Positions 1-5,155 of a stretch of DNA of 5,226 nt are shown piece after piece. Source of the DNA: Hydrogenothermus sp. (GTDB lineage: Bacteria > Aquificota > Aquificia > Aquificales > Hydrogenothermaceae); the NCBI GenBank assembly GCA_003978675.1, contig QNYP01000105.1:1-5226 (forward strand), read 5' to 3'. A program made the translations under genes and the position numbers. How positions within the stretch are numbered: position 1 is the stretch's first letter; every line of letters begins with the position of its first letter. The notes beneath the pieces are model-generated. The model did not search any database. It was not told the DNA's origin and saw nothing but the letters and a program-made list of their open reading frames with translations.

Positions 1-1
1 A

Positions 2-196
2 TCTTTAGCTAATATAGTAAAAGAAAATCCTTCTAGCATAGAAATTGCGACAAAAGGTATTTTAATTGCTGTTATTTCTAATAGCTTTTTTAAATTTATA
101 TATGTATTTCTTTTTGGAACTAAAGAATTAACAAAAAATATTGCCTATTTTCTAATAGTAATAAGCTTAGTATGTGGATTATACATTATTATTTAA
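2..196 (+). CDS. C-terminal fragment of a membrane protein, MgtC/DUF4010-like
   Basis: This is an open reading frame that enters from the left edge and ends at a TAA at 194-196; only its last 64 codons are present, so the start is outside the window. The peptide begins SLANIVKENP and has two hydrophobic stretches, about fragment residues 19-39 (ILIAVISNSFFKFIYVFLFG region) and 47-64 (NIAYFLIVISLVCGLYIII region), joined by a short charged loop, so it is an integral membrane protein whose C-terminus lies in or just after the last helix. The pattern of a helix with an Ala/Ile-Asn-Ser-Phe-Lys core, a Phe-Gly turn and a final helix ending near the stop resembles the DUF4010 half of MgtC/SapB-type proteins. 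That family match is from recall of the pattern and is tentative; any other polytopic membrane protein remains possible. It is followed 49 bases later by rpmB. Confidence 0.6.
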   Translation, partial: SLANIVKENPSSIEIATKGILIAVISNSFFKFIYVFLFGTKELTKNIAYFLIVISLVCGLYIII

Positions 197-203
197 TTTA
201 TTG

Positions 204-209
204 TATAAT
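204..209 (+). promoter_or_regulatory. Candidate -10 box for rpmB
   Basis: A perfect TATAAT hexamer lies 36 bases upstream of the rpmB ATG, in the 49-base gap after the upstream stop. No convincing -35 hexamer sits at 16-18 bases upstream; the nearest is TTATAC at 179-184, spaced 19 bases and matching TTGACA at only three positions. In such AT-rich DNA a TATAAT can occur by chance, so this rests on position and exact match only. Confidence 0.35.
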
Positions 210-230
210 ATTTGTTTCAGTAATGAATTA

Positions 231-236
231 AGGAGG
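231..236 (+). promoter_or_regulatory. Strong Shine-Dalgarno site of rpmB
   Basis: AGGAGG lies 9 bases before the ATG at 246. It is the best ribosome binding site in the window, as expected for a highly expressed ribosomal protein, and it fixes the rpmB start. Confidence 0.85.
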
Positions 237-245
237 ATTTAGTAA

Positions 246-440
246 ATGGCTGTATGTCAAATATGTGGTAAAAAAACTGCTCACGGTAATAGAGTAGCTC
301 ACTCTGCTACAACTACAAAAAGAACTTGGAGACCAAATTTACAAAAAGTTAAAGCTGTTTTACCAGATGGAACTGTAAAAAGAATTTACGTTTGCGCTAA
401 ATGTATGAAAGCTGGTAAAGTTAAAAAGGCTGTCAGATAA
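246..440 (+). CDS. rpmB: Large ribosomal subunit protein bL28, zinc-binding form
   Basis: This 64-residue protein is bL28, a structural component of the 50S ribosomal subunit. It opens with MAVCQICGKK, followed by the family's GNRVAHS segment (residues 14-20) and the TKRTWRPNLQKV segment (24-35) that contacts rRNA. Two CxxC pairs, C4/C7 near the start and C50/C53 near the end, form the zinc ribbon of the so-called C+ version; many bacteria also or only have a C- version without these cysteines. Length is normal for the family (about 60-78 residues). The start is set by an AGGAGG 9 bases upstream. It has its own candidate -10 box and is followed at once by a small hairpin, so it may be transcribed partly on its own. 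The neighbour is obgE, a GTPase acting on the same large subunit. Confidence 0.97.
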   Translation: MAVCQICGKKTAHGNRVAHSATTTKRTWRPNLQKVKAVLPDGTVKRIYVCAKCMKAGKVKKAVR

Positions 441-441
441 T

Positions 442-466
442 AGAGAGCTTTCTGCTCTCTCTTTCC
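442..466 (+). terminator. Hairpin after rpmB, possible weak intrinsic terminator
   Basis: AGAGAGC (442-448) and GCTCTCT (454-460) form a perfect 7-bp stem around a 5-base loop TTTCT, starting one base after the rpmB stop codon. The following tail, CTTTCC, is pyrimidine-rich but is not a clean U-run, so termination may be incomplete. It would separate highly expressed rpmB from obgE. Confidence 0.5.
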
Positions 467-486
467 TCAATTTACCATCACTAAAC

Positions 487-514
487 TTGAAAATTTCCTA
501 TCTTTTATTATCTT
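487..514 (+). promoter_or_regulatory. Candidate sigma-70-type promoter for obgE
   Basis: TTGAAA (487-492, five of six matches to the -35 consensus) is followed after 16 bases by TATCTT (509-514, four of six to the -10 consensus), in the 107-base gap between rpmB and obgE and downstream of the hairpin. The obgE ATG is 33 bases further on, preceded by AAAGG at 535-539 as ribosome binding site. This is a pattern match in AT-rich DNA and therefore only moderately supported. Confidence 0.3.
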
Positions 515-547
515 AATCTTCACTAAAAAACTATAAAGGTAAAACAA

Positions 548-1558
548 ATGAAATTCATAGATAAGGCTAAAATTTATGTTAAAGCAGGAGATGGGGGAAA
601 TGGTTGTGTAGCTTGGAGAAGAGAAAAATTTGTTCCTATGGGTGGGCCTGCTGGGGGAAATGGAGGAAAAGGTGGTGATGTAATTTTAGAAGCTGATTCT
701 AGACTACAAACATTGATGGATTTTAAGTATAAAAAACATTACAAAGCAGAAAGGGGACAACATGGTTCAGGTTCAAACAAACATGGTAAAAATGCTCCTG
801 ATCTAATATTAAAAGTCCCTGTTGGAACAATTGTCAAAGATGCAGAAACCGGAGAACTAATTGCAGATTTAACAAAGGAAGGACAAAGGGTAGTTGTAGC
901 AAAAGGTGGTAGAGGTGGAAAAGGTAATGCAATGTTTAAAAGTTCCACAAATCAAGCTCCGGATTATGCAGAAGAAGGAGAAAAAGGAGAAGAAAAATGG
1001 ATAGAACTAGAGCTTAAATTAATTGCCGATGTTGGAATTATTGGTTTTCCAAATGCTGGTAAATCTACATTGATATCTGTTTTATCTCATGCAAGACCAA
1101 AAATAGCAGACTATCCATTTACTACATTATCTCCTGTGCTTGGAGTTTTACAACTTGATATAGGAAAATCTTTAGTCTTGGCAGATATTCCTGGACTAAT
1201 TGAAGGAGCATCTGAAGGAGCAGGTCTTGGACATGAGTTTTTAAGGCATATAGAAAGGACTAAATTTTTACTTCATGTTATAGATGTTTCAGATTTTAGA
1301 GAAAGAGAACCTATAGAAGCCTTTGAAGCTATAAATAAGGAATTAGGTTCATATAGCGAAAAACTTCTGGAAAAACCTCAACTTATTGTTGGAAATAAAA
1401 TTGATATTTTATCTGACCGGTCTTATTTAGATACACTAAAAGAAGAATTTAATAAAAGAGGATACGAATTTATCCCTGTTTCTGCTGCTACTAAAGAGAA
1501 TATAGATAAATTAGTAGAAAAATTAAAAAAACTATATAAAAATATTGCAAATAGCTAA
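548..1558 (+). CDS. obgE: Obg/CgtA GTPase, 50S subunit assembly factor
   Basis: This 336-residue cytoplasmic GTPase belongs to the Obg/CgtA family, which binds the large ribosomal subunit during late assembly and links GTP and (p)ppGpp levels to growth. Residues 1-158 are the glycine-rich Obg fold, with the GDGGNG (14-19), GGPAGGNGGKGGD (32-44) and GGRGGKGN (120-127) loops. The G domain follows: P-loop GFPNAGKST (166-174), switch I YPFTTLSP (189-196, with the conserved Thr pair), DIPG of G3 (213-216), NKID of G4 (283-286) and SAA of G5 (312-314). The protein stops soon after the G domain, so it lacks the C-terminal OCT domain found in the longer Bacillus subtilis protein, a normal variation. 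The ATG has an AAAGG site 8 bases upstream. Obg genes commonly sit beside ribosomal protein genes, usually L21-L27; here the neighbour is L28. Confidence 0.98.
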   Translation: MKFIDKAKIYVKAGDGGNGCVAWRREKFVPMGGPAGGNGGKGGDVILEADSRLQTLMDFKYKKHYKAERGQHGSGSNKHGKNAPDLILKVPVGTIVKDAETGELIADLTKEGQRVVVAKGGRGGKGNAMFKSSTNQAPDYAEEGEKGEEKWIELELKLIADVGIIGFPNAGKSTLISVLSHARPKIADYPFTTLSPVLGVLQLDIGKSLVLADIPGLIEGASEGAGLGHEFLRHIERTKFLLHVIDVSDFREREPIEAFEAINKELGSYSEKLLEKPQLIVGNKIDILSDRSYLDTLKEEFNKRGYEFIPVSAATKENIDKLVEKLKKLYKNIANS

Positions 1559-1594
1559 ATATATTCCTATATTCAGAAGTAGAAGTGAAATTTT

Positions 1595-1601
1595 GGGGGA
1601 G
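1595..1601 (+). promoter_or_regulatory. Shine-Dalgarno site of the DUF302-like gene
   Basis: GGGGGAG lies 5 bases before the ATG at 1607 and supports that start, which also gives a complete signal peptide. Confidence 0.6.
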
Positions 1602-1606
1602 TTACT

Positions 1607-2104
1607 ATGAAAAAATTAAAGTTGCTTTTAGTATTGGTTCTTCTACTAACTGTATCTGTTTATTCGTATGAAGATGATGTCCAACATGATAATGGATACT
1701 ATTACATTATTATTAAGAATAAATCTCCTAAATTGGTTAATGCCATTGTAGTAGAGGAAATATATAAAGCAGAATGGGATATTGTTACAACTATAAATGT
1801 TGATAAAACTTCAAACCTTAAAACTTTTTATAAAACCCATCTTATATGTCAAGAAAATTACCTTAGTAAAGGTGTAAGGAAGTTCAAAGAAATTGGAAAT
1901 CTTATTCCATGTAGAATAACTGTTTTAGTAGAAGGAACTAAAGTTAAAGTCATGGCTGAAGATATTGAAGAAATTGCTAAAATTTATGGAATAAAGGACA
2001 AAGAGTTCCTAGCTTTTTTAAAAAAAGTACAAGATGAACTTGTTTCTATCTTAGTAAAAACTGCTTCTAGATTATCTCCAAAAACATTTAAACCTATGTA
2101 TTAA
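1607..2104 (+). CDS. Secreted small protein, probable DUF302 domain
   Basis: This is a 165-residue protein of unknown function. The first 20 residues (Lys-rich start, Leu/Val-rich core, then VSVYS) look like a Sec signal peptide with likely cleavage after Ser20, placing the mature protein outside the cytoplasmic membrane; there is no lipobox cysteine. The mature part has a cysteine at 81 (HLICQENY) and the segment LIPCRITVLVEGTKVKV (99-115). That last segment resembles the hallmark of DUF302 domains, in which a Leu-Pro-Cys-Arg-Val core is followed by a strand, a Gly turn and another strand. The C-terminal 45 residues are helical and charged. It lies 48 bases after obgE and 9 bases before tadA, so it is probably cotranscribed, but neighbours give no hint of function. 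The DUF302 call is from recall of the pattern; C81 and C102 could be a disulfide or redox pair (inference). Confidence 0.75.
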   Translation: MKKLKLLLVLVLLLTVSVYSYEDDVQHDNGYYYIIIKNKSPKLVNAIVVEEIYKAEWDIVTTINVDKTSNLKTFYKTHLICQENYLSKGVRKFKEIGNLIPCRITVLVEGTKVKVMAEDIEEIAKIYGIKDKEFLAFLKKVQDELVSILVKTASRLSPKTFKPMY

Positions 2105-2113
2105 TATATAATT

Positions 2114-2557
2114 ATGGATTTAATTATAAAAGAAGTCTTAGAAGAAGCAAAAAAAGCATACAAAAAAGATGAAGTTCCCGTTGGAGCTGTCATAGCTAAA
2201 AATGGTGAGATTATTACTAAGGGACATAATCAAAGAATAACTAAAAATAATGCAATTTTACATGCAGAAATTGATGCTATACAAAAAGCTTCAAAAAAAT
2301 TAAAAAACTGGCGACTTGATGATTGTGAAATGTGGGTATCTTTAGAACCTTGTTTAATGTGTGTTGGAGCTATTTTACAGTCTAGAATAAAAAAGGTTTA
2401 TTTTTTAGCAAAAAATGAAAAAGAAGGGGCAATAATTAGTCAATACCATATATTAGATGATAATAAACTTCCATTTAGAGTAGATTATGAGTTTATTCCT
2501 GTTGAAGAAGCATCTATAATACTAAAAGAATTTTTCAAATCAAAAAGAGGAAAGTAG
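2114..2557 (+). CDS. tadA: tRNA-specific adenosine deaminase (A34 to inosine)
   Basis: This 147-residue cytidine/deoxycytidylate-deaminase-fold enzyme is most likely TadA, which converts wobble adenosine 34 of tRNA-Arg(ACG) to inosine. The zinc site is complete: H50-A-E52, with E52 the proton shuttle, and P79-C80-L-M-C83. EVPVGAVI (20-27) and the substrate-contacting N39 in GHNQ are in their usual places, 11 residues before H50 as in Escherichia coli TadA. RIKKVYFLAKNEKEGA (91-106) matches the region after the zinc site, and ILDDNKLPFRV (113-123) corresponds to the ILD...LNHRV stretch of the family. Odd points are NAIL in place of the usual DPTA just before HAE, and LPFRV for LNHRV. The start codon has no visible Shine-Dalgarno sequence (AT-rich leader), so translation may be coupled to the upstream gene, 9 bases away. 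A free nucleoside or base deaminase of the same fold is the main alternative. Confidence 0.9.
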   Translation: MDLIIKEVLEEAKKAYKKDEVPVGAVIAKNGEIITKGHNQRITKNNAILHAEIDAIQKASKKLKNWRLDDCEMWVSLEPCLMCVGAILQSRIKKVYFLAKNEKEGAIISQYHILDDNKLPFRVDYEFIPVEEASIILKEFFKSKRGK

Positions 2558-3442
2558 ATGGAAGTTAATATTGCTTTATTGCAGATGAAAGCCGAAAAAA
2601 CAAAAAAAGAAAATTTAGATAAAACGATTTCTATGATAGATGAAGCTGTAAAAAATAATGCACAGATTATTTGTACTCAGGAGTTATTTTTAACCCCATA
2701 TTTTTGTCAAATTGAAAATTGGGATTATTTTGATTTAGCAGAGGAGATCAATGAGAATAATAAAACTATAAAAATTTTGTCTACTATAGCAAAAGAAAAA
2801 AAAGTTGTAATAATAGCATCTTTATTTGAAAAAAGGGCTAAAGGGCTTTATCACAATACTGCTGTTATTTTAGATGCAGATGGAAGTTTTTTAGGTATAT
2901 ATAGAAAAATGCATATTCCTGATGATCCACATTTTTATGAGAAGTTTTATTTTGCCCCTGGAGATTTAGGATATAAGGTTTTTAAAACTAAATATGCTAA
3001 TATTGGCACTTTAATATGCTGGGATCAGTGGTATCCAGAGGCTATAAGATTAACTGTATTAAAAGGTGCTGATATTGTGTTTTATCCTACTGCTATAGGC
3101 TGGCTACCTTCTGAAAAAGAAGAATACGGGAAATCCCAATACACTGCTTGGGAAACTGTTCAAAGGGGACATGCAGTTGCAAATGGTTGTTATGTTGCAG
3201 TAGCTAATAGAATAGGTTTTGAGCCGTCTCCAGATGGAAATGAAGGTATAGAATTTTGGGGACAATCTTTCATTGCAAACCCATATGGAGAAATTTTAAA
3301 GAAAGCTTCTATAGATAAGGAAGAAGTTCTTGTGCAACCTATAAATCTAAAATTAATAGAAGAATTTAGAAAAATTTGGCCATTTTTTAGAGATAGGAGA
3401 ATTGATAGTTATGGGGATATCACAAAAAGATGGATTGATTAA
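2558..3442 (+). CDS. aguB: N-carbamoylputrescine amidase
   Basis: This 294-residue carbon-nitrogen hydrolase of the nitrilase superfamily is expected to split N-carbamoylputrescine into putrescine, CO2 and ammonia, the last step from agmatine to putrescine. The catalytic triad is visible: E42 in TQELF, K117 in YRKMHIP and C154 in LICWDQW. The segment after the lysine, IPDDPHFYEKFYFAPGD (120-136), and the C-terminal WPFFRDRRIDSYGDITKRW (274-292) are characteristic of the AguB branch rather than general nitrilases. Length is typical. Its ATG directly follows the tadA stop TAG with no spacer, and GAGG at 2547-2550 inside the end of tadA is the ribosome binding site, so the two are translationally linked. 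The partner agmatine deiminase (AguA) or arginine decarboxylase is not in this window. The stop codon is one base from the stop of the convergent motE-like gene. Confidence 0.95.
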   Translation: MEVNIALLQMKAEKTKKENLDKTISMIDEAVKNNAQIICTQELFLTPYFCQIENWDYFDLAEEINENNKTIKILSTIAKEKKVVIIASLFEKRAKGLYHNTAVILDADGSFLGIYRKMHIPDDPHFYEKFYFAPGDLGYKVFKTKYANIGTLICWDQWYPEAIRLTVLKGADIVFYPTAIGWLPSEKEEYGKSQYTAWETVQRGHAVANGCYVAVANRIGFEPSPDGNEGIEFWGQSFIANPYGEILKKASIDKEEVLVQPINLKLIEEFRKIWPFFRDRRIDSYGDITKRWID

Positions 3443-3443
3443 G

Positions 3444-3884
3444 CTAGTTTTTTTCTTTTTTCTTCAACTCTGTAAGTATTTGAACTATTTGATTTACCAT
3501 ATCAGGACTTGTATTGTCTAATACTGCACCTGCTTTACTTTCTTTCATATTATATATAATGTAAGCTGCCTTTTTTGGGTCTTCCATATTAGAAATTTTT
3601 TCCCCTGCAAGCTCTGGCTCCATTTTTTCAAATACTTTTGCTAATTTTTTGTACCTTTCATCTATGATTTCTTTTTTTAGTTTTTCTAACTGCTGTTTTT
3701 CTTTTGCTAATTCCTCTCTCTGTTTTTTTATTTTTTCTAAGGTTTTTTCATTCTTTTGTATTAATTGCTTTATTTCATCCCTTAGCTTTTGTAGTTTTTG
3801 AATTTCTTTCTCTATCTCTTTTTTTTCAGTTTGTCCAAAAACTGATAAACTAATTGTCATTAAACTTACGACTAAAAATCTCAT
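3444..3884 (-). CDS. MotE-like periplasmic coiled-coil protein (flagellar context)
   Basis: This 146-residue protein starts at the ATG whose first base is 3884. An in-frame TTG at 3896 would add four residues, but it abuts the GAGG at 3897-3900 with no spacing, whereas the ATG is 12 bases from it. Residues 1-17 (MRFLVVSLMT then ISLSVFG) are a signal peptide or membrane anchor, probably cut before Gln18. Residues 20-80 are a Lys/Glu-rich coiled coil with heptad leucines and isoleucines. Residues 81-140 (VFEKMEPELAGEKISNM, then DPKKAAYIIYNM, then SPDMVNQIVQILTEL) resemble the helical repeat of the MgtE intracellular N domain, as found in MotE-like proteins encoded next to fliJ in many flagellated bacteria. 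MotE in rhizobia is a periplasmic chaperone for a motor protein; the role here is inferred from that and from fliJ upstream, which it overlaps by 35 bases. It contains no cysteine. Confidence 0.75.
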   Translation of the reverse strand: MRFLVVSLMTISLSVFGQTEKKEIEKEIQKLQKLRDEIKQLIQKNEKTLEKIKKQREELAKEKQQLEKLKKEIIDERYKKLAKVFEKMEPELAGEKISNMEDPKKAAYIIYNMKESKAGAVLDNTSPDMVNQIVQILTELKKKEKN

Positions 3885-4263
3885 CAATAATTGCAACCTC
3901 TTTTTTTAGAATTTCCTTTGACTTTTCTTTCTCTAGCTTTTCCATATATTTTTCGACTGCTTTTATTTTTGCATTTAGCTCAACTATTTTAGATTTTAAG
4001 TTTTCTTCTTTCTTATAAAGTCTTCTTAGTTTATTGTTCAATTCTTTGATTTGGTTTCTAAGATTATTTATATAACTATTTGTCAAATGAAAATCAGAAA
4101 TGTATTGAAAATTCCTATAATCAAATGACAAAAGATTTTCATTTAAAGCTTTTATTTGATATTCAACATCTTCTATTTCTTGTTGCAATTCTTGAAGTTC
4201 TTTTTTTAATAAACTTAAATTCCTCTCTTCTAAAGATTTATATTTTTCAAGTGTTTTTTTCAT
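3850..4263 (-). CDS. fliJ: FliJ, flagellar export apparatus coiled-coil protein
   Basis: This 137-residue, almost wholly helical coiled coil is probably FliJ, the cytoplasmic stalk protein that sits in the FliI ATPase ring, contacts the FlhA export gate and handles export chaperones. Length matches the family (about 140-150). The N-terminus, with KYKSLEERNLSLLKKEL near residues 7-23, and the C-terminus, with LKKEVAIIDEIFSRKF (119-134), match the two conserved ends of FliJ, in which a Lys/Glu helix ends in a (I/L)DE motif followed by Arg. The middle (residues 46-66, FDYRNFQYISDFHL region) has aromatics and breaks the heptads, as in FliJ. Sequence conservation in this family is weak, so the call also rests on the MotE-like gene directly after it. 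The ATG at 4263 lies inside the end of ygfZ (17-base overlap), with GGTGA 11 bases upstream as a possible ribosome binding site. No fliI or fliH is visible here. Confidence 0.8.
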   Translation of the reverse strand: MKKTLEKYKSLEERNLSLLKKELQELQQEIEDVEYQIKALNENLLSFDYRNFQYISDFHLTNSYINNLRNQIKELNNKLRRLYKKEENLKSKIVELNAKIKAVEKYMEKLEKEKSKEILKKEVAIIDEIFSRKFNDN

Positions 4264-5155
4264 CTATACTACATTCACCAATTATTTTTAATTTTTTTCC
4301 TTGTTCAGTGGTTATTTCTTGTTCTGCTTTTATAAATGTTCTAAGTAAATATCCAAGGGATAAATCTTTGCAAACTGATGTTATTTCTCCTATTTTTTTA
4401 TCATTTAAAACTAATTTTTCCCCTTCTTGAATATTATCTATGTTTTCAAATTTTACAAGAGTTCTAGGAGTTTTACCTCTAAAATAAACTCTTGCTATTG
4501 CTTCCTGTCCCACATAGCAACCTTTGTTAAAACTAATTGCATATTTATATATAGGTGTTTCTAAAGGTAAGTATCCCTCTTTTAATTCTTTACCAACTCT
4601 TGGAATACAATTTTTGACTCTAATATATTCAAATTCTTCTTCAGAAATAAAATTTAATTCATTCATTAATTTTTTTATCTCTTCAGAATGGGCAATAATA
4701 TCGTATCCTTCTTCTCCAACTCTTAGGAAATTTTTAGCAATTAAAACATTATCTTTATATTTAAACTCAAATGAATTTATTTCTAAGTTAAACTTTTCTT
4801 TTATAAAATCAGTGCTATTTTCTCCAAAAATATAAATATGCTCTAAATTTTGAGTTAAATCTTCAAAAAATACCTGCATAGAGAGTTTTAGTTTTGAAAA
4901 TTCTTCTATTATTTTTTGGGAGTCTGCATTTGTATCAAGTAAAAAGTAATCTCCAAAGTTATAAACAAAAAATTCATCTATAGGATGTCCGTTCCCTTTT
5001 AGTCTAAGGTTATAGTTTAGTTTAAATGGTTGCAAGTTATTTATATTGTTTGTAAGCAGATTATGTAAAAATGCTTTATGTTCCTCTGCAATCCCTTTTA
5101 TAGCAAGTTTTGATTTTTTTCCATAAACTTTTATTTTCCCTCTATTTAATTTTAT
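4247..5155 (-). CDS. ygfZ: YgfZ/GcvT-like folate-binding Fe-S cluster protein, 5' end lost at fold-back junction
   Basis: YgfZ (IbaG/COG0354, related to GcvT) is a cytoplasmic, folate-binding protein that helps maintain iron-sulfur enzymes such as the tRNA-modifying enzyme MiaB. The signature K-G-C-Y-V-G-Q-E is present, with its key cysteine codon at 4517-4519, followed by AIARVYFRGKTPR. A TTG at 5035 could be taken as the start, but the frame stays open upstream for 40 more codons that look like the family's N-terminus: KLNRGKIKVYG, then AIKGIAEEHKAFLHNLLTNN, the counterpart of the FLQG-LTND region. The TTG is thus an internal Leu codon. No ATG, GTG or TTG occurs between 5155 and the in-frame TGA at 5165-5167, and that TGA lies in the inverted-repeat arm. 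The true start codon has therefore been replaced by fold-back sequence. The visible part is 302 residues, close to full length (E. coli YgfZ has 326). It is first in the operon with fliJ and the motE-like gene. Confidence 0.92.
   Translation of the reverse strand: MKLNRGKIKVYGKKSKLAIKGIAEEHKAFLHNLLTNNINNLQPFKLNYNLRLKGNGHPIDEFFVYNFGDYFLLDTNADSQKIIEEFSKLKLSMQVFFEDLTQNLEHIYIFGENSTDFIKEKFNLEINSFEFKYKDNVLIAKNFLRVGEEGYDIIAHSEEIKKLMNELNFISEEEFEYIRVKNCIPRVGKELKEGYLPLETPIYKYAISFNKGCYVGQEAIARVYFRGKTPRTLVKFENIDNIQEGEKLVLNDKKIGEITSVCKDLSLGYLLRTFIKAEQEITTEQGKKLKIIGECSIDEKNT

Noticed and set aside
441..547. Riboswitch or small RNA between rpmB and obgE
   Set aside because: Only the 7-bp hairpin after rpmB and a possible promoter are visible; the remaining sequence is AT-rich with no conserved riboswitch core that I recognise.
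739..948. Open frame on the minus strand inside obgE
   Set aside because: It is antisense to the glycine-rich Obg domain, its Pro/Leu-rich product mirrors Gly codons, and it has no ribosome binding site or family resemblance.
968..998. Several AGGAG-like sites in obgE as an internal start
   Set aside because: They reflect Glu/Gly/Lys codons in the linker before the G domain; an internal start would remove the conserved Obg fold.
3447..3465. T-rich run just after aguB, as an intrinsic terminator
   Set aside because: No stem-forming sequence precedes it; the run is simply the antisense of the Lys-rich C-terminus of the motE-like gene.
4080..4430. Plus-strand open frame across fliJ and ygfZ
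   Set aside because: It is the complement of well-supported minus-strand genes and gives a low-complexity Phe/Leu/Ser product typical of antisense AT-rich coding.
4524..4835. Plus-strand open frame inside ygfZ
   Set aside because: Antisense to the conserved YgfZ body, with a Ser/Phe/Ile-rich product and no ribosome binding site.
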